DNA of 32,891 bases from Bradyrhizobium hipponense (GTDB lineage: Bacteria; Pseudomonadota; Alphaproteobacteria; Rhizobiales; Xanthobacteraceae). Numbering within the stretch: the stretch's first letter is position 1; every line of letters starts with the position of its first letter. Shown here in pieces: positions 1 to 7,504 of this stretch. The position numbers and the translations under genes were made by a program. The notes under the pieces are model-generated. The model was given only the letters and a program-made list of their open reading frames with translations. It had not been told where the DNA came from and ran no database searches. The DNA is taken from contig NZ_VSTH01000108.1 of NCBI RefSeq assembly GCF_008123965.1, forward strand, positions 1 through 32,891, given 5' to 3'.

Positions 1-50
1 CGCCCTCTTGACAACTCACTCCCCATACAAGGATGACGGATATGCCGTTT

Positions 51-168
51 GCGCGTACGCCGTAGGGTGGGCAAAGGCGCGTAGCGCCGTGCCCACCAGT
101 CTGCTTCAAACTCGCTCGGCTTTGAATGGTGGGCACGCTTCGCTTTGCCCACCCTACGCCGTACGCGC
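51..168. repeat. Palindromic intergenic repeat, family A, copy 1
   Basis: Two 26-base arms (51-76 and 143-168) are reverse complements with one mismatch. Each half also folds on itself, for example GTGCCCACC at 89-97 against the GGTGGGCA part of the left arm. The core GTAGGGTGGGCAAAG recurs at 10266-10280. The element lies downstream of the repair-nuclease gene. No gene is visible in bases 1-179. The structure is read directly; treating it as a dispersed REP-like family is inference from the second copy. Confidence 0.8.
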
Positions 169-179
169 TCGCGGTGCCG

Positions 180-671
180 CTACTCCCAGAACTCCGCGTG
201 CCCCTGCGGATCGACCAACCGGTTGATGCGCAAGCCTGCCGCCATCGCGAACCGCACCGTCATCTGCTTGCGCGTGGCCGCAGCGATCTTGTGTTCGGGC
301 GCCTCGCAATGCAGGTGCGCGCCATAGGCATCCGCGATGATCAGGCCGGTGCCTTCCGGAAAGATCTCGCAGGGCAGATCCTGCGTAAAGGCGAAGAACA
401 GCCGGTCGCAATGGGCGCGGTATTCGGGCCATTTCTGATCGGCGCGCAGATCCTCCACCGAGGATTTGATCTCGACGATCCAGATCTCGCCGCGCTCGTT
501 CAGCGCCACCAGATCCGCGCGCCGTCCCGACGGCAGCGGCAATTCGCTGATGCAGGTGAAACCGAGCGAGCGCAGCAACCGCGCCGTGCCGCGCGCAATC
601 GCCAACGCCGTCTCGGATTGACGGCGGTCGGGCGGCGGCACGAGGGCGATGTTGCGGACGGTGCTATCCAT
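180..671 (-). CDS. mmcB: MmcB family DNA repair nuclease-like protein
   Basis: A 163-residue protein of the MmcB (DUF1052) family, which in Caulobacter is linked to the DNA damage response. The core has a PD-(D/E)xK-like arrangement: Asp53 in RADLVALN, then Glu67 and Lys69 in IVEIKSS, with conserved blocks around WPEYRAHCDRLFFA (81-94) and the C-terminal TVRFAMAAGLRINRL. These suggest a metal-dependent nuclease fold acting on DNA. The frame stays open upstream, but the start at 671 (MDSTVRN) gives the usual family length; the longer reading would translate repeat DNA. The stop is TAG at 180-182. The gene stands alone between two repeats. The family call is strong; the biochemical role is inferred from the family. 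Confidence 0.85.
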   Translation of the reverse strand: MDSTVRNIALVPPPDRRQSETALAIARGTARLLRSLGFTCISELPLPSGRRADLVALNERGEIWIVEIKSSVEDLRADQKWPEYRAHCDRLFFAFTQDLPCEIFPEGTGLIIADAYGAHLHCEAPEHKIAAATRKQMTVRFAMAAGLRINRLVDPQGHAEFWE

Positions 672-742
672 AGAGGCAGTGTAGCCGATTCCGTTGGGTG
701 CGGACACCTTCGATACAGACGAGCTGCGTCCCCATTCTCCGC

Positions 743-885
743 CGTCGTCCCGGCGAAGGCCGGGACCCATACCGCGTGATTTCACGATGGAGCGCGGTGT
801 GGGTACCGCGGAAGGGCTTGCTAACTGCCAGCCTTCGCCAAATTCCTCCCTGCGGTTATGGGTCCCGGCCTTCGCCGGGACGACG
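743..885. repeat. Palindromic repeat pair with perfect 29-bp arms, family B
   Basis: Bases 743-771 and 857-885 are exact reverse complements over 29 bases. Each arm also contains its own hairpin (GTCCCGG...CCGGGAC). The right arm ends one base before the TAG of the alpha-glucosidase gene, whose stop occupies 887-889 on the minus strand, so the structure sits at the 3' end of that transcript and may end or protect it. Related sequence with the CGTCCCGG/CCGGGACG core occurs at 4205-4248 and 14344-14494. Confidence 0.85.
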
Positions 886-886
886 G

Positions 887-2494
887 CTAGGGGTGTGGCG
901 GCGGCGACACCACCACGCCCTCATTGCCGCGCAGGTCCAGCACGCCTTCGAGCTTCTCCCCCTCCCGATCCAAAAACGTCGAGAGCAATATCTCGCTGCC
1001 GAAGCGAACGGCGCTGGTGGTGACGGCGATCGGATCGGGGCCGAGATTGAGCACCACGACCACCGCCCTGCCCGCGGACTCGCGGCGATAGACCAACAGA
1101 TCGCCTTGCGCCGCGATCGGGTGATAGTCGCCCGACACCAGCGGCGGACATGTCTTGCGTACCGCGATCAGCCGCCTGTACAGCGCGAGGATCGAGCGCG
1201 GGTCGGCTTCGAGATTGACGACGTTTTCGTGGATGTGATCCTCCGGCAGCGGCAGCCACGGCCTGACCTCCGAGAAGCCGCCGAAGTTCGACGAATCCCA
1301 CTGCATCGGCGTGCGGCAGCCGTCGCGGCCGACCCCGATGCCGGGCACGTTCTTCTCGAAGGGATCGCGCACGTCCTCGGGCGCGATCGCGAGCTGATGC
1401 ATGCCGATCTCGTCGCCGTAATAGAGTGTCGGCGTGCCGCGCAGTGTCAGCAGCAGCATGGCCGCGACGCGGGCCTGCCCCGGCCCGATCCGGCTTGCGA
1501 CCCGCGGACGATCGTGATTACCCAGCACCCAGTTCGGCCAGGCGCCTTTCGGCAGCGCCTTCTCGTAATCCTCGATGATCTTCTCGATCGACCGCGCGCT
1601 CCAGAAGGTCGAGAGCAGCGCGAAATTGAACGGCATCTGCGCGCCGGTGAGATCGTTGCCGTAATAGGCGATGAGACGGTGCAGCGGCAGATAGATTTCG
1701 CCGATCAGCACGCGCGCACCAAAAGCATCGGTGACGCGGCGCATCTGCGCGATCACGTCATGCACCTCCGGCTGGTCGGTGGAATATTGCGTCAGGATCT
1801 TTTCGTTCGGCGGCCGCCCCTCGACGTAATGCGGGTTTGGCGGATTGTCGCGGAATTCGGCATCCTTGATCAGGTGCCAGATCACGTCGACGCGAAAGCC
1901 ATCGACGCCTTTCTCCAGCCAGAACCGCATCGCGTCGTAGATCGCCGCGCGGACGTCCGGATTGCGCCAGTTGAGATCGGGCTGCTGGGCGAGGAAGGCG
2001 TGGTAGTAATATTGGCCGGTCGTCTCGTCGAATTGCCACGCGCTGCCGCCGAACTCCGACAACCAGTTGTTCGGCGCGCTGCCGTCCGGCTTCGGATCGC
2101 CCCAGACGTACCAGTCGCGTTTCGGATTGTCGCGCGATGACCTGCTCTCGACGAACCATGGATGCTGGTCGGAGGTGTGGTTGGGCACGAGATCGAGGAT
2201 CAGCTTCAAGCCGTTGTCATGCGCGGCGCCAAGAAGCGCATCGAAATCCTCCATCGTGCCGAACAGGGGCTCGATGCCGACATAGTCGGAGATGTCGTAG
2301 CCGAAATCGGCCATCGGTGAGGGAAAGATCGGCGACAGCCAGATTGCATCGACGCCGAGGGATTTCACATAAGGCAGCCGCCGCAGGATGCCGGCGAGAT
2401 CGCCGACCCCATCACCATTCGAGTCCTGAAAGGAGCGCGGATAGATCTGATAGAAGATGCCGTCGCGCCACCAATCGTCGCCGCTGTGAGCCAT
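887..2494 (-). CDS. GH13 alpha-glucosidase / alpha-amylase family protein
   Basis: A 535-residue cytoplasmic-type (no signal peptide) GH13 glycoside hydrolase. The four conserved regions are visible: DLVPNHTS (101-108), GFRVDVIWH with nucleophile Asp203, LIGEIYL with acid/base Glu266, and VLGNHDRPR with stabiliser Asp328. The N-terminal WWRDGIFYQIYPRSFQDSNG block is typical of oligo-1,6-glucosidase, alpha-glucosidase and trehalose-related enzymes, so the likely job is hydrolysis or transfer of alpha-glucosyl units from short sugars. The C-terminal 90 residues form the usual beta-domain. The start at 2494 is the only well-placed ATG and is preceded by a weak GGTGG. It is divergent from the metallo-hydrolase gene. 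Exact substrate cannot be told. Confidence 0.92.
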   Translation of the reverse strand: MAHSGDDWWRDGIFYQIYPRSFQDSNGDGVGDLAGILRRLPYVKSLGVDAIWLSPIFPSPMADFGYDISDYVGIEPLFGTMEDFDALLGAAHDNGLKLILDLVPNHTSDQHPWFVESRSSRDNPKRDWYVWGDPKPDGSAPNNWLSEFGGSAWQFDETTGQYYYHAFLAQQPDLNWRNPDVRAAIYDAMRFWLEKGVDGFRVDVIWHLIKDAEFRDNPPNPHYVEGRPPNEKILTQYSTDQPEVHDVIAQMRRVTDAFGARVLIGEIYLPLHRLIAYYGNDLTGAQMPFNFALLSTFWSARSIEKIIEDYEKALPKGAWPNWVLGNHDRPRVASRIGPGQARVAAMLLLTLRGTPTLYYGDEIGMHQLAIAPEDVRDPFEKNVPGIGVGRDGCRTPMQWDSSNFGGFSEVRPWLPLPEDHIHENVVNLEADPRSILALYRRLIAVRKTCPPLVSGDYHPIAAQGDLLVYRRESAGRAVVVVLNLGPDPIAVTTSAVRFGSEILLSTFLDREGEKLEGVLDLRGNEGVVVSPPPHP

Positions 2495-2665
2495 GCCGGA
2501 AATACCACCCGAAGTTCTGCTCTCGCGCGAGAGAACGCCAAAGCAACGCGCCGGTTCAAATCAGCAAGCCAATTGGGACGGCCGTGTGACGATTGCTGCC
2601 GCTGTTCCCGCTCCCGATGCGAATCTTTTGCTTGGCGGCATGGCAAAAATCGGCATTGTGAGGCC

Positions 2666-3346
2666 ATGACCGAGCAAAACGACACGCAAGAATCCCAAGC
2701 GGCCAAGGCCGGCGCGATCATTGTTCCCGTGACGCTGTTCGACCAGAACTGCACCATCATCTGGGACGAGCCCGGCAAGAAGGCCGTGGTGATCGATCCC
2801 GGCGGGGACGTGCCGAAGATTCTGGAGGCGATCAAGCAGACCGGCGTCACCGTGGAGAAGATCTGGCTGACCCACGGCCATATCGACCATGTCGGCGGCG
2901 CAGCCGAATTGCGCGATGCGCTGAAGGTGCCGATCGAAGGCCCGCATGCCGCCGACAAGTTCCTGCTCGACAATGTCGTCGAGAGCGGCGCGCGCTTCGG
3001 CATGACCGGGGTGCGCAATTTTGCGCCCGACCGCTGGCTGGAGGAGGGCGACACCGTGTCGATTGGCGGCTTGCAGTTCGACATCCTGCACTGTCCCGGC
3101 CACTCACCGGGCAGCGTGGCGTTCTTCAACAAGCAGTTGCGCTTCGCCCATGTCGGCGACGTCCTGTTCGCAGGCTCGGTCGGGCGCACCGACCTGCCCG
3201 GCGGCAGTCACGCGACGCTGATCGATTCGATCAAGACCAAGCTGCTGCCGCTCGGCGACGATGTCGGCTTCATCTGCGGTCATGGCGCCGGCTCGAGCAT
3301 CGGCCAGGAGCGGATGACCAACCCGTTCATCACCAGCGAGATGTAG
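2666..3346 (+). CDS. MBL-fold metallo-hydrolase, glyoxalase II-like
   Basis: A 226-residue metallo-beta-lactamase-fold hydrolase. The zinc motif THGHIDH is at 69-75, followed by His146 in CPGHSPGS, Asp165 in VGDVLF and His206 in CGHGAGS, so the full dinuclear metal site is present. The short length and SVGRTDLPGG segment fit the YcbL-like glyoxalase II branch, which hydrolyses thioesters such as S-lactoylglutathione. The start at 2666 follows GTGAGG at 2658-2663; a longer open frame starts at 2486 but its extra 60 residues are Arg/Cys-rich and look non-coding. It converges on the HxlR gene with only 4 bases between stop codons. Fold is certain; substrate is inferred. Confidence 0.92.
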   Translation: MTEQNDTQESQAAKAGAIIVPVTLFDQNCTIIWDEPGKKAVVIDPGGDVPKILEAIKQTGVTVEKIWLTHGHIDHVGGAAELRDALKVPIEGPHAADKFLLDNVVESGARFGMTGVRNFAPDRWLEEGDTVSIGGLQFDILHCPGHSPGSVAFFNKQLRFAHVGDVLFAGSVGRTDLPGGSHATLIDSIKTKLLPLGDDVGFICGHGAGSSIGQERMTNPFITSEM

Positions 3347-3350
3347 GCGC

Positions 3351-3719
3351 TTATTCCGCAGCGTCCGCGAGCGGCACGGGTCCGCTCAGGTTGCGCTCGC
3401 CCCAGTCGCGGATGGCGGCGACGACCGGCACGAAGCTCCTGCCCTTGCGTGTCAGGCGATACTCGACCTTGGGCGGCACCTCGCCGAAGTCCTTGCGATC
3501 GATCAGGCCGCTTTGCGTCAGCGCCTTCAATTCCCGGCTGAGCACGCGCGGGGTGATCTCGGCGCTGCCAGCCGTGCCGCGCAACAGGCCGCTCCTGATC
3601 TCGCCATAGCGGCGCGGACCGTCCTTGAGATCCCAGACGATGCGCAGCTTGTACTTGCCGCTGATCATTTTCTGAAACGCCGCGACCGGACAGGTGCGCG
3701 CCGCAAATGCCTTCGCCAT
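3351..3719 (-). CDS. HxlR family transcriptional regulator
   Basis: A 122-residue winged-helix regulator. The hallmark N-terminal Cys-Pro is at 10-11, followed by the HxlR pattern SGKYKLRIVWDLKDGPRRYGEI (20-41), the recognition segment ITPRVLSRELKALTQSGLI (55-73) and the wing around VEYRLTRKGR (85-94). HxlR proteins usually bind as dimers and often sense reactive electrophiles, quinones or oxidants through the N-terminal Cys. A few extra residues (GTAGSAE) precede the recognition helix. The start at 3719 has an excellent GGAGGAGA site. It is divergent from the small monooxygenase-like gene at 3861, its probable target. Confidence 0.92.
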   Translation of the reverse strand: MAKAFAARTCPVAAFQKMISGKYKLRIVWDLKDGPRRYGEIRSGLLRGTAGSAEITPRVLSRELKALTQSGLIDRKDFGEVPPKVEYRLTRKGRSFVPVVAAIRDWGERNLSGPVPLADAAE

Positions 3720-3779
3720 GTCGTCTCCTCCATGCGCCAGCCGGGCTCCAGCCGAGGATAGGAGCAACGCCGAAAAAGT

Positions 3780-3808
3780 CTATACTATCAATTTTGTCCA
3801 TACTTGCA
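3780..3808. promoter_or_regulatory. Candidate HxlR operator in the divergent region
   Basis: In the 141-base gap between the two divergent genes lies an AT-rich island. It holds two similar direct units, CTATACTATCA (3780-3790) and CCATACTTGCA (3798-3808), starting 18 bases apart. The rest of the gap is GC-rich. The repeat and position are seen; binding by the adjacent HxlR protein is inference. Confidence 0.4.
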
Positions 3809-3860
3809 GGATCGCTCCAAGCGCGCAGATGATCCCGCACGGACCAACAGGGAGCGTCAC

Positions 3861-4166
3861 ATGAAGCACTTCATGATCAAGTACGAATTCAAGAACGGCA
3901 CAACGGAGGCCTGGCACCAGGAGATCAGCCGCTTCATCAAGGCGATCGACGCCGATCCGGAGCTGAAAGGACGGATCGGCTATCGTGTCATGAAGAACCG
4001 GGACGACAGCCACTATTTCCACCTCGCCAGCGTCAGCGACGAGGCCGCGCAAAAAACGCTGCAATCGCGCGACTTCTTCCGGCATTATCAGGAGATGACG
4101 CGGAAGGTCGCTGCCGGCGGCGAGGTGACGGCGACGCCGATCGAATGGATCGATCAGACGGCGTAG
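3861..4166 (+). CDS. Small dimeric alpha/beta-barrel protein, putative quinol monooxygenase
   Basis: A 101-residue protein with the layout of antibiotic-biosynthesis-monooxygenase (ABM) type dimeric ferredoxin-like proteins: a first strand (HFMIKYEF), a helix (WHQEISRFIKAIDADPEL), a strand (IGYRVMKN), a strand (HYFHLASVSD), a helix with SRDFFRHYQEMTRKV, and a last strand (VTATPIEWI). Such proteins include cofactor-free quinol and hydroquinone oxidases, which would fit control by a quinone-sensing HxlR regulator encoded divergently. The start at 3861 follows a CAGGGAG site. Fold is likely; enzymatic activity is inferred from family and neighbour only. Confidence 0.75.
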   Translation: MKHFMIKYEFKNGTTEAWHQEISRFIKAIDADPELKGRIGYRVMKNRDDSHYFHLASVSDEAAQKTLQSRDFFRHYQEMTRKVAAGGEVTATPIEWIDQTA

Positions 4167-4204
4167 CTTTCACGTGTGACGCGATTGCGCCACAAACACC
4201 ACCA

Positions 4205-4248
4205 TCGTCCCGGACAAACGCGCGGAGCGGCGCGCAGATCCGGGACGA
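4205..4248. repeat. Hairpin repeat between convergent genes, family B
   Basis: TCGTCCCGGA at 4205-4214 and TCCGGGACGA at 4239-4248 are perfect 10-base reverse complements around a 24-base loop rich in GCGCG. It lies between two converging genes, so it may serve both as a repeat and as a two-way transcript end. There is no T-run, so a classical intrinsic terminator is not supported. Confidence 0.65.
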
Positions 4249-4263
4249 CGAGCTGGGTTGGAG

Positions 4264-5439
4264 CTACTTCATCAATCCCGCGGCCGTGAGCGCTCGCGTG
4301 ATGATCTGGCCGAGGTCGAGGCCGCGCGCCTTGTCGCGCTTCGGCGCGATCGCCTCTTCGGCGACCGCGGCGCGGATCGAGCGGGCGAGATGCGGTGCGG
4401 GCGAAAGTACGGGCTTCGCTGCTACGGCAGGCCTTGGCGCCGATGTCTTCGCGTCCGGAATCCAGCCGGTCAGGCCGAAGAATTTTGCGATGTGGTAGGA
4501 GGAGGAGATGCCCGCCTCGATCAGGAACGCGCCTTCCATGCCATAGCGCTGGTCGTTGTCGGCAACGCCAAGCGGCGTGCCATGCGCCATGTCGGCAATG
4601 CTGTAGGACTCGACCAGCGTTTCGCCGTCCTTGTTCCACCAGGCCTGGCGCGGATAGCCGTCGACATCGGTCTCGGCCATCGGCATCTCCGGCAGATCGT
4701 GCAGGTCGAGCCATTGCTTGACGATCTCGTCGGCATTGCCGGGATTGACGGTGCGGTCGGCACTGCCGTGCCACACCGACACCTTCGGCCACGGGCCGCG
4801 ATGGTCCGAGGCGTTGCGCACGAGATCGCCGAGCTCGCGTGCCGGCCGCGCCGGCGAATGGAACATGCCGTCCAGCGCCTCGCGCAGGTTCGACGCGATG
4901 CCGTAGGGAAGCCCGGCGATGATGGCGCCGGCTGCGAAGACGTCCGGATAGGTCGCAAGCATCACCGACGTCATGCCGCCGCCGGCGGAGAGGCCGGTGA
5001 CGAAGATGCGCCGCGGATCGACGCGATGCGCCTCGGCCATGTGCGCGATCATCTCGCGGATCGAACACGCCTCGCCGCTGTCCCGCGCGGTGTCTTCCGG
5101 ATTGAACCAGTTGAAGCAGGTGTTGCTGTTGTTGGCGCGCTGCTGCTCGGGCATCAGCAGCGCAAAGCCATAGTGCCTGGCCAGCGTCGACCATCCCGCA
5201 CCGAGATCGTAGGTCGCCGCCGTCTGGCCGCAGCCGTGCAGCACGACGACGAGCGCGCGCGGCTTCTGCAATTGCGCCGGCACGAATTTGAACATGCGCA
5301 GATTGCCGGGATTGCTGCCGAAGCTCGTCACTTCTTCCAAGGGGCTGGATGAGCCAGCGCTCCGGCCGAGCTCGGCAAAGCGCAAACCATCCGCCTTTGA
5401 CAGGCGTCTCAAGAGATCAACATTTCTGGCGAGCGACAC
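4264..5439 (-). CDS. PHB depolymerase family esterase
   Basis: A 391-residue alpha/beta-hydrolase of the PHB-depolymerase esterase type. From the GTG start, the oxyanion segment HGCGQ is at 68-72, the nucleophile is Ser151 in GLSAGG, and Asp228 (GSADRTV) and His286 (DMAHGTPLG) complete the triad. NTCFNWFNPED (residues 106-116) is also typical of the family. Substrates in related proteins are short-chain polyesters or feruloyl/acetyl esters. No signal peptide is visible. I chose GTG at 5439 because CAGGAG lies just upstream; the frame is open to a TTG at 5475 with no ribosome site. The last about 80 residues are a Pro/Ala/Arg-rich tail. Confidence 0.85.
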   Translation of the reverse strand: MSLARNVDLLRRLSKADGLRFAELGRSAGSSSPLEEVTSFGSNPGNLRMFKFVPAQLQKPRALVVVLHGCGQTAATYDLGAGWSTLARHYGFALLMPEQQRANNSNTCFNWFNPEDTARDSGEACSIREMIAHMAEAHRVDPRRIFVTGLSAGGGMTSVMLATYPDVFAAGAIIAGLPYGIASNLREALDGMFHSPARPARELGDLVRNASDHRGPWPKVSVWHGSADRTVNPGNADEIVKQWLDLHDLPEMPMAETDVDGYPRQAWWNKDGETLVESYSIADMAHGTPLGVADNDQRYGMEGAFLIEAGISSSYHIAKFFGLTGWIPDAKTSAPRPAVAAKPVLSPAPHLARSIRAAVAEEAIAPKRDKARGLDLGQIITRALTAAGLMK

Positions 5440-5577
5440 GGCAACTCCTGGCAGGCGACGTTCAACGTCACCCAAACCAAATAGTTGCTGCGATGCAAAA
5501 TAAAAAGACCGTGTGCTGTCGATCGCTACGAATTCGCGGGAAAACCCCAGGGATCCGTACGTATTAACCGCAATGCC

Positions 5578-7011
5578 TCAACTTCGTGCAGAGGCAAGGC
5601 GCATCCACGCCAGAAATGCGGCGCAGATCGTGATTAACGCCGCAAACAGCGCGAGCGAGACGACGAATCCTGCGCGCGCCGATTGCAACGCTTCGATGAC
5701 GAAGAACACCGCGCCGATTGCGGCCACTCCGGCCGCATTTCCAATCTGCGCGGTGGTGCCGTAGATGCCGGAGGCAGAGCCTGCAGCGGCCGGCTTCACG
5801 GTCGAGAGCACCGCGCCGGACAGTGGCGCCATCACCAGCCCTTGACCGTAGCCGAAGATGAGCATGGTCAGCGCGAGCTCAATCGGCGTCGGCGCATCGA
5901 CAAAGCCTGCAACAAGCGCCAGCGCAGCGAGGCCCGCGATCTGCAATGCGCAGCCTTCGATCAACACCGGAGTGCCGCGATGCCGCGTCCGCGCGCCGCT
6001 GTGGCGTGACGCCACCACGAAGGCGAGCGCAAGCGGAATGAAGGCGATGCCGGCTGCGAGTGGCGCGATCTTCAGACCTCTTTGCATGAACAACGTCATC
6101 ACCAGATAGAACGACAGATTGGCGGCGAAGAAAAACAAGGCTGCCCCGAGCCCGCGCAGAAAAGCCGCGTCCGCCAGCAAGGTGAGATCGATCAGCGGCA
6201 TGCCGCCGGCGCGCGCGACGGAATGTTCGAGTCGCAAAAAGCCCGCGAGGATTGCGCCGCCGATCGCCATCACCGCCCACAGCCACGGCGCCCAGCCCAT
6301 ATCATGGCCGAACAGCAGTGGTCCGATCAGGCACAGCAATCCGGCGAACAGCACGATGCTTCCCTTGATATCGAGCCTTGTGCCGGCCCGGCGCGGCACC
6401 GGCGGCATGATGCGCCAGGCGGCGGCCGCGATGACGATGCCGCAGGGCACGTTGACGAAGAACACCGCGCGCCAGCCGGTGCCGGCGAGATCGATCGTGA
6501 CCAGCAGGCCGCCGAGCAGGAAGCCCGCCGCGCCCGCAAGCCCCAGCACGATGCCGTAGATGGCGAAGGCGCGGCTACGCGATTCATCGGTGAACAGGAG
6601 ATGCAGCGTCGCCAGCACCTGCGGCACCATCAGCGCCGCGGTCGCGCCCTGCGCCAGCCGCGCGACGATCAGCTCCACGCCCGATTGCGCCAGCCCGCAC
6701 CACAGCGAGGTCAGGGTGAAGCCGAGCACGCCGGCCAGGAAGACGTTCTTGGTGCCGTGAATGTCGCCGAGCCGGCCGCCCGTGACGACCAGCGTGGCAT
6801 AGGCGATCAGGTAGATCGCGATGACGGACTCGATCTGCGCCGGCGTCGCATGCAGATCGACCGCGATGGTGGGAATGGCGACATTGACGACGAAAGCATC
6901 GACGCCGAACATGAACTGGGCGGCCACGACGATTGTCAGCACCCACCAGCGCCGGGACGAATCGATTTGTCGTGTGACGGTTTGATGCATCGGGACGGGG
7001 ACTTCTTTCAT
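5578..7011 (-). CDS. MFS transporter, DHA2 (EmrB/QacA) type
   Basis: A 477-residue inner-membrane protein with about 14 hydrophobic spans. The first span carries the DHA2 signature DAFVVNVAIPTIAVDL (38-53), and motif A (GGRLGDIHGTKN, 78-89) follows the second. These drug:H+ antiporters expel hydrophobic compounds. The start at 7011 has only a weak GGGCAG site; Met8 is an alternative. It lies in the same direction as the esterase, 138 bases upstream of it; a joint transcript is possible but not shown. No dedicated regulator gene is adjacent. Confidence 0.9.
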   Translation of the reverse strand: MKEVPVPMHQTVTRQIDSSRRWWVLTIVVAAQFMFGVDAFVVNVAIPTIAVDLHATPAQIESVIAIYLIAYATLVVTGGRLGDIHGTKNVFLAGVLGFTLTSLWCGLAQSGVELIVARLAQGATAALMVPQVLATLHLLFTDESRSRAFAIYGIVLGLAGAAGFLLGGLLVTIDLAGTGWRAVFFVNVPCGIVIAAAAWRIMPPVPRRAGTRLDIKGSIVLFAGLLCLIGPLLFGHDMGWAPWLWAVMAIGGAILAGFLRLEHSVARAGGMPLIDLTLLADAAFLRGLGAALFFFAANLSFYLVMTLFMQRGLKIAPLAAGIAFIPLALAFVVASRHSGARTRHRGTPVLIEGCALQIAGLAALALVAGFVDAPTPIELALTMLIFGYGQGLVMAPLSGAVLSTVKPAAAGSASGIYGTTAQIGNAAGVAAIGAVFFVIEALQSARAGFVVSLALFAALITICAAFLAWMRLASARS

Positions 7012-7143
7012 CGCTGCCCAATTGTTTCAGATTGATTGCGGCGTCGCGATTACCTCGGAGGTAAGCACCACGCGCTCTTCACCTCGGCCCGCTTGCGGGC
7101 CATCGCATATGGCGTGAGAGTTCGATGCGATGAGCTTCCCCAG

Positions 7144-7229
7144 CGTCATGGCCGGGCTTGTCCCGGCCATCCACGCCTCGCTTCGCAGCACGAAGAACGT
7201 GGATGCCCGGGACAAGCCCGGGCATGACG
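7144..7229. repeat. Paired-hairpin repeat with compensatory base changes
   Basis: Arms 7144-7175 and 7198-7229 are 32-base reverse complements with two mismatches. Each arm is also a perfect local hairpin: ATGGCCGGG/CCCGGCCAT on the left and ATGCCCGGG/CCCGGGCAT on the right. The two differences between arms are exactly those that keep each local stem paired. It lies in the 493-base gap 7012-7504, which holds this repeat, the next one, and no gene that I can support. Confidence 0.85.
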
Positions 7230-7256
7230 ACCTCTCGTGAATGTTCATATGCGATT

Positions 7257-7392
7257 GCCCTGCCTCTTGCGGAGGGAGGTCGATCGCGAAGCGGTCGGGT
7301 GAGGGGGAGCCTCTGCGAGTCCGACAGTCACTGTGATTGCGGAGAGAGCCCCTCACCCTGCCCTCTCCCCGTAAGAACGGGGAAGGGAGAAG
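7257..7392. repeat. Paired-hairpin repeat, family C, copy 1
   Basis: The left part holds CGCGAAGCGGTCGGGTGAGGG (about 7285-7305 region) and the right part a hairpin CCCTCTCCCCGT...ACGGGGAAGGG (about 7360-7387). The same layout and closely similar words occur at 20994-21110, so I read both as copies of one dispersed element. This copy is more degraded: the left stem is no longer perfect. Confidence 0.6.
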
Positions 7393-7504
7393 AGGCGCGC
7401 ATGCCTGCATTCCGCGGCGCGGGACATCGTGCGATTGCGTTCGCTCGTCCCAGCACGTAGCCTCGCGGCCTCAACAAACAAAAAATCAAGCCGGAGAGAA
7501 CGCC

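Noticed and set aside
698..2140. A long open frame antisense to the alpha-glucosidase gene
   Set aside because: It is Arg/His-rich, has no recognisable domain, and runs opposite a gene with all GH13 motifs; high GC makes such antisense frames common.
2486..2665. Longer N-terminus for the MBL-fold hydrolase
   Set aside because: The extra residues are Arg/Ser/Cys-rich, overlap the divergent gene's start, and a good ribosome site precedes 2666.
5440..5475. TTG start at 5475 for the esterase
   Set aside because: No ribosome site precedes it, whereas CAGGAG precedes the GTG at 5439.
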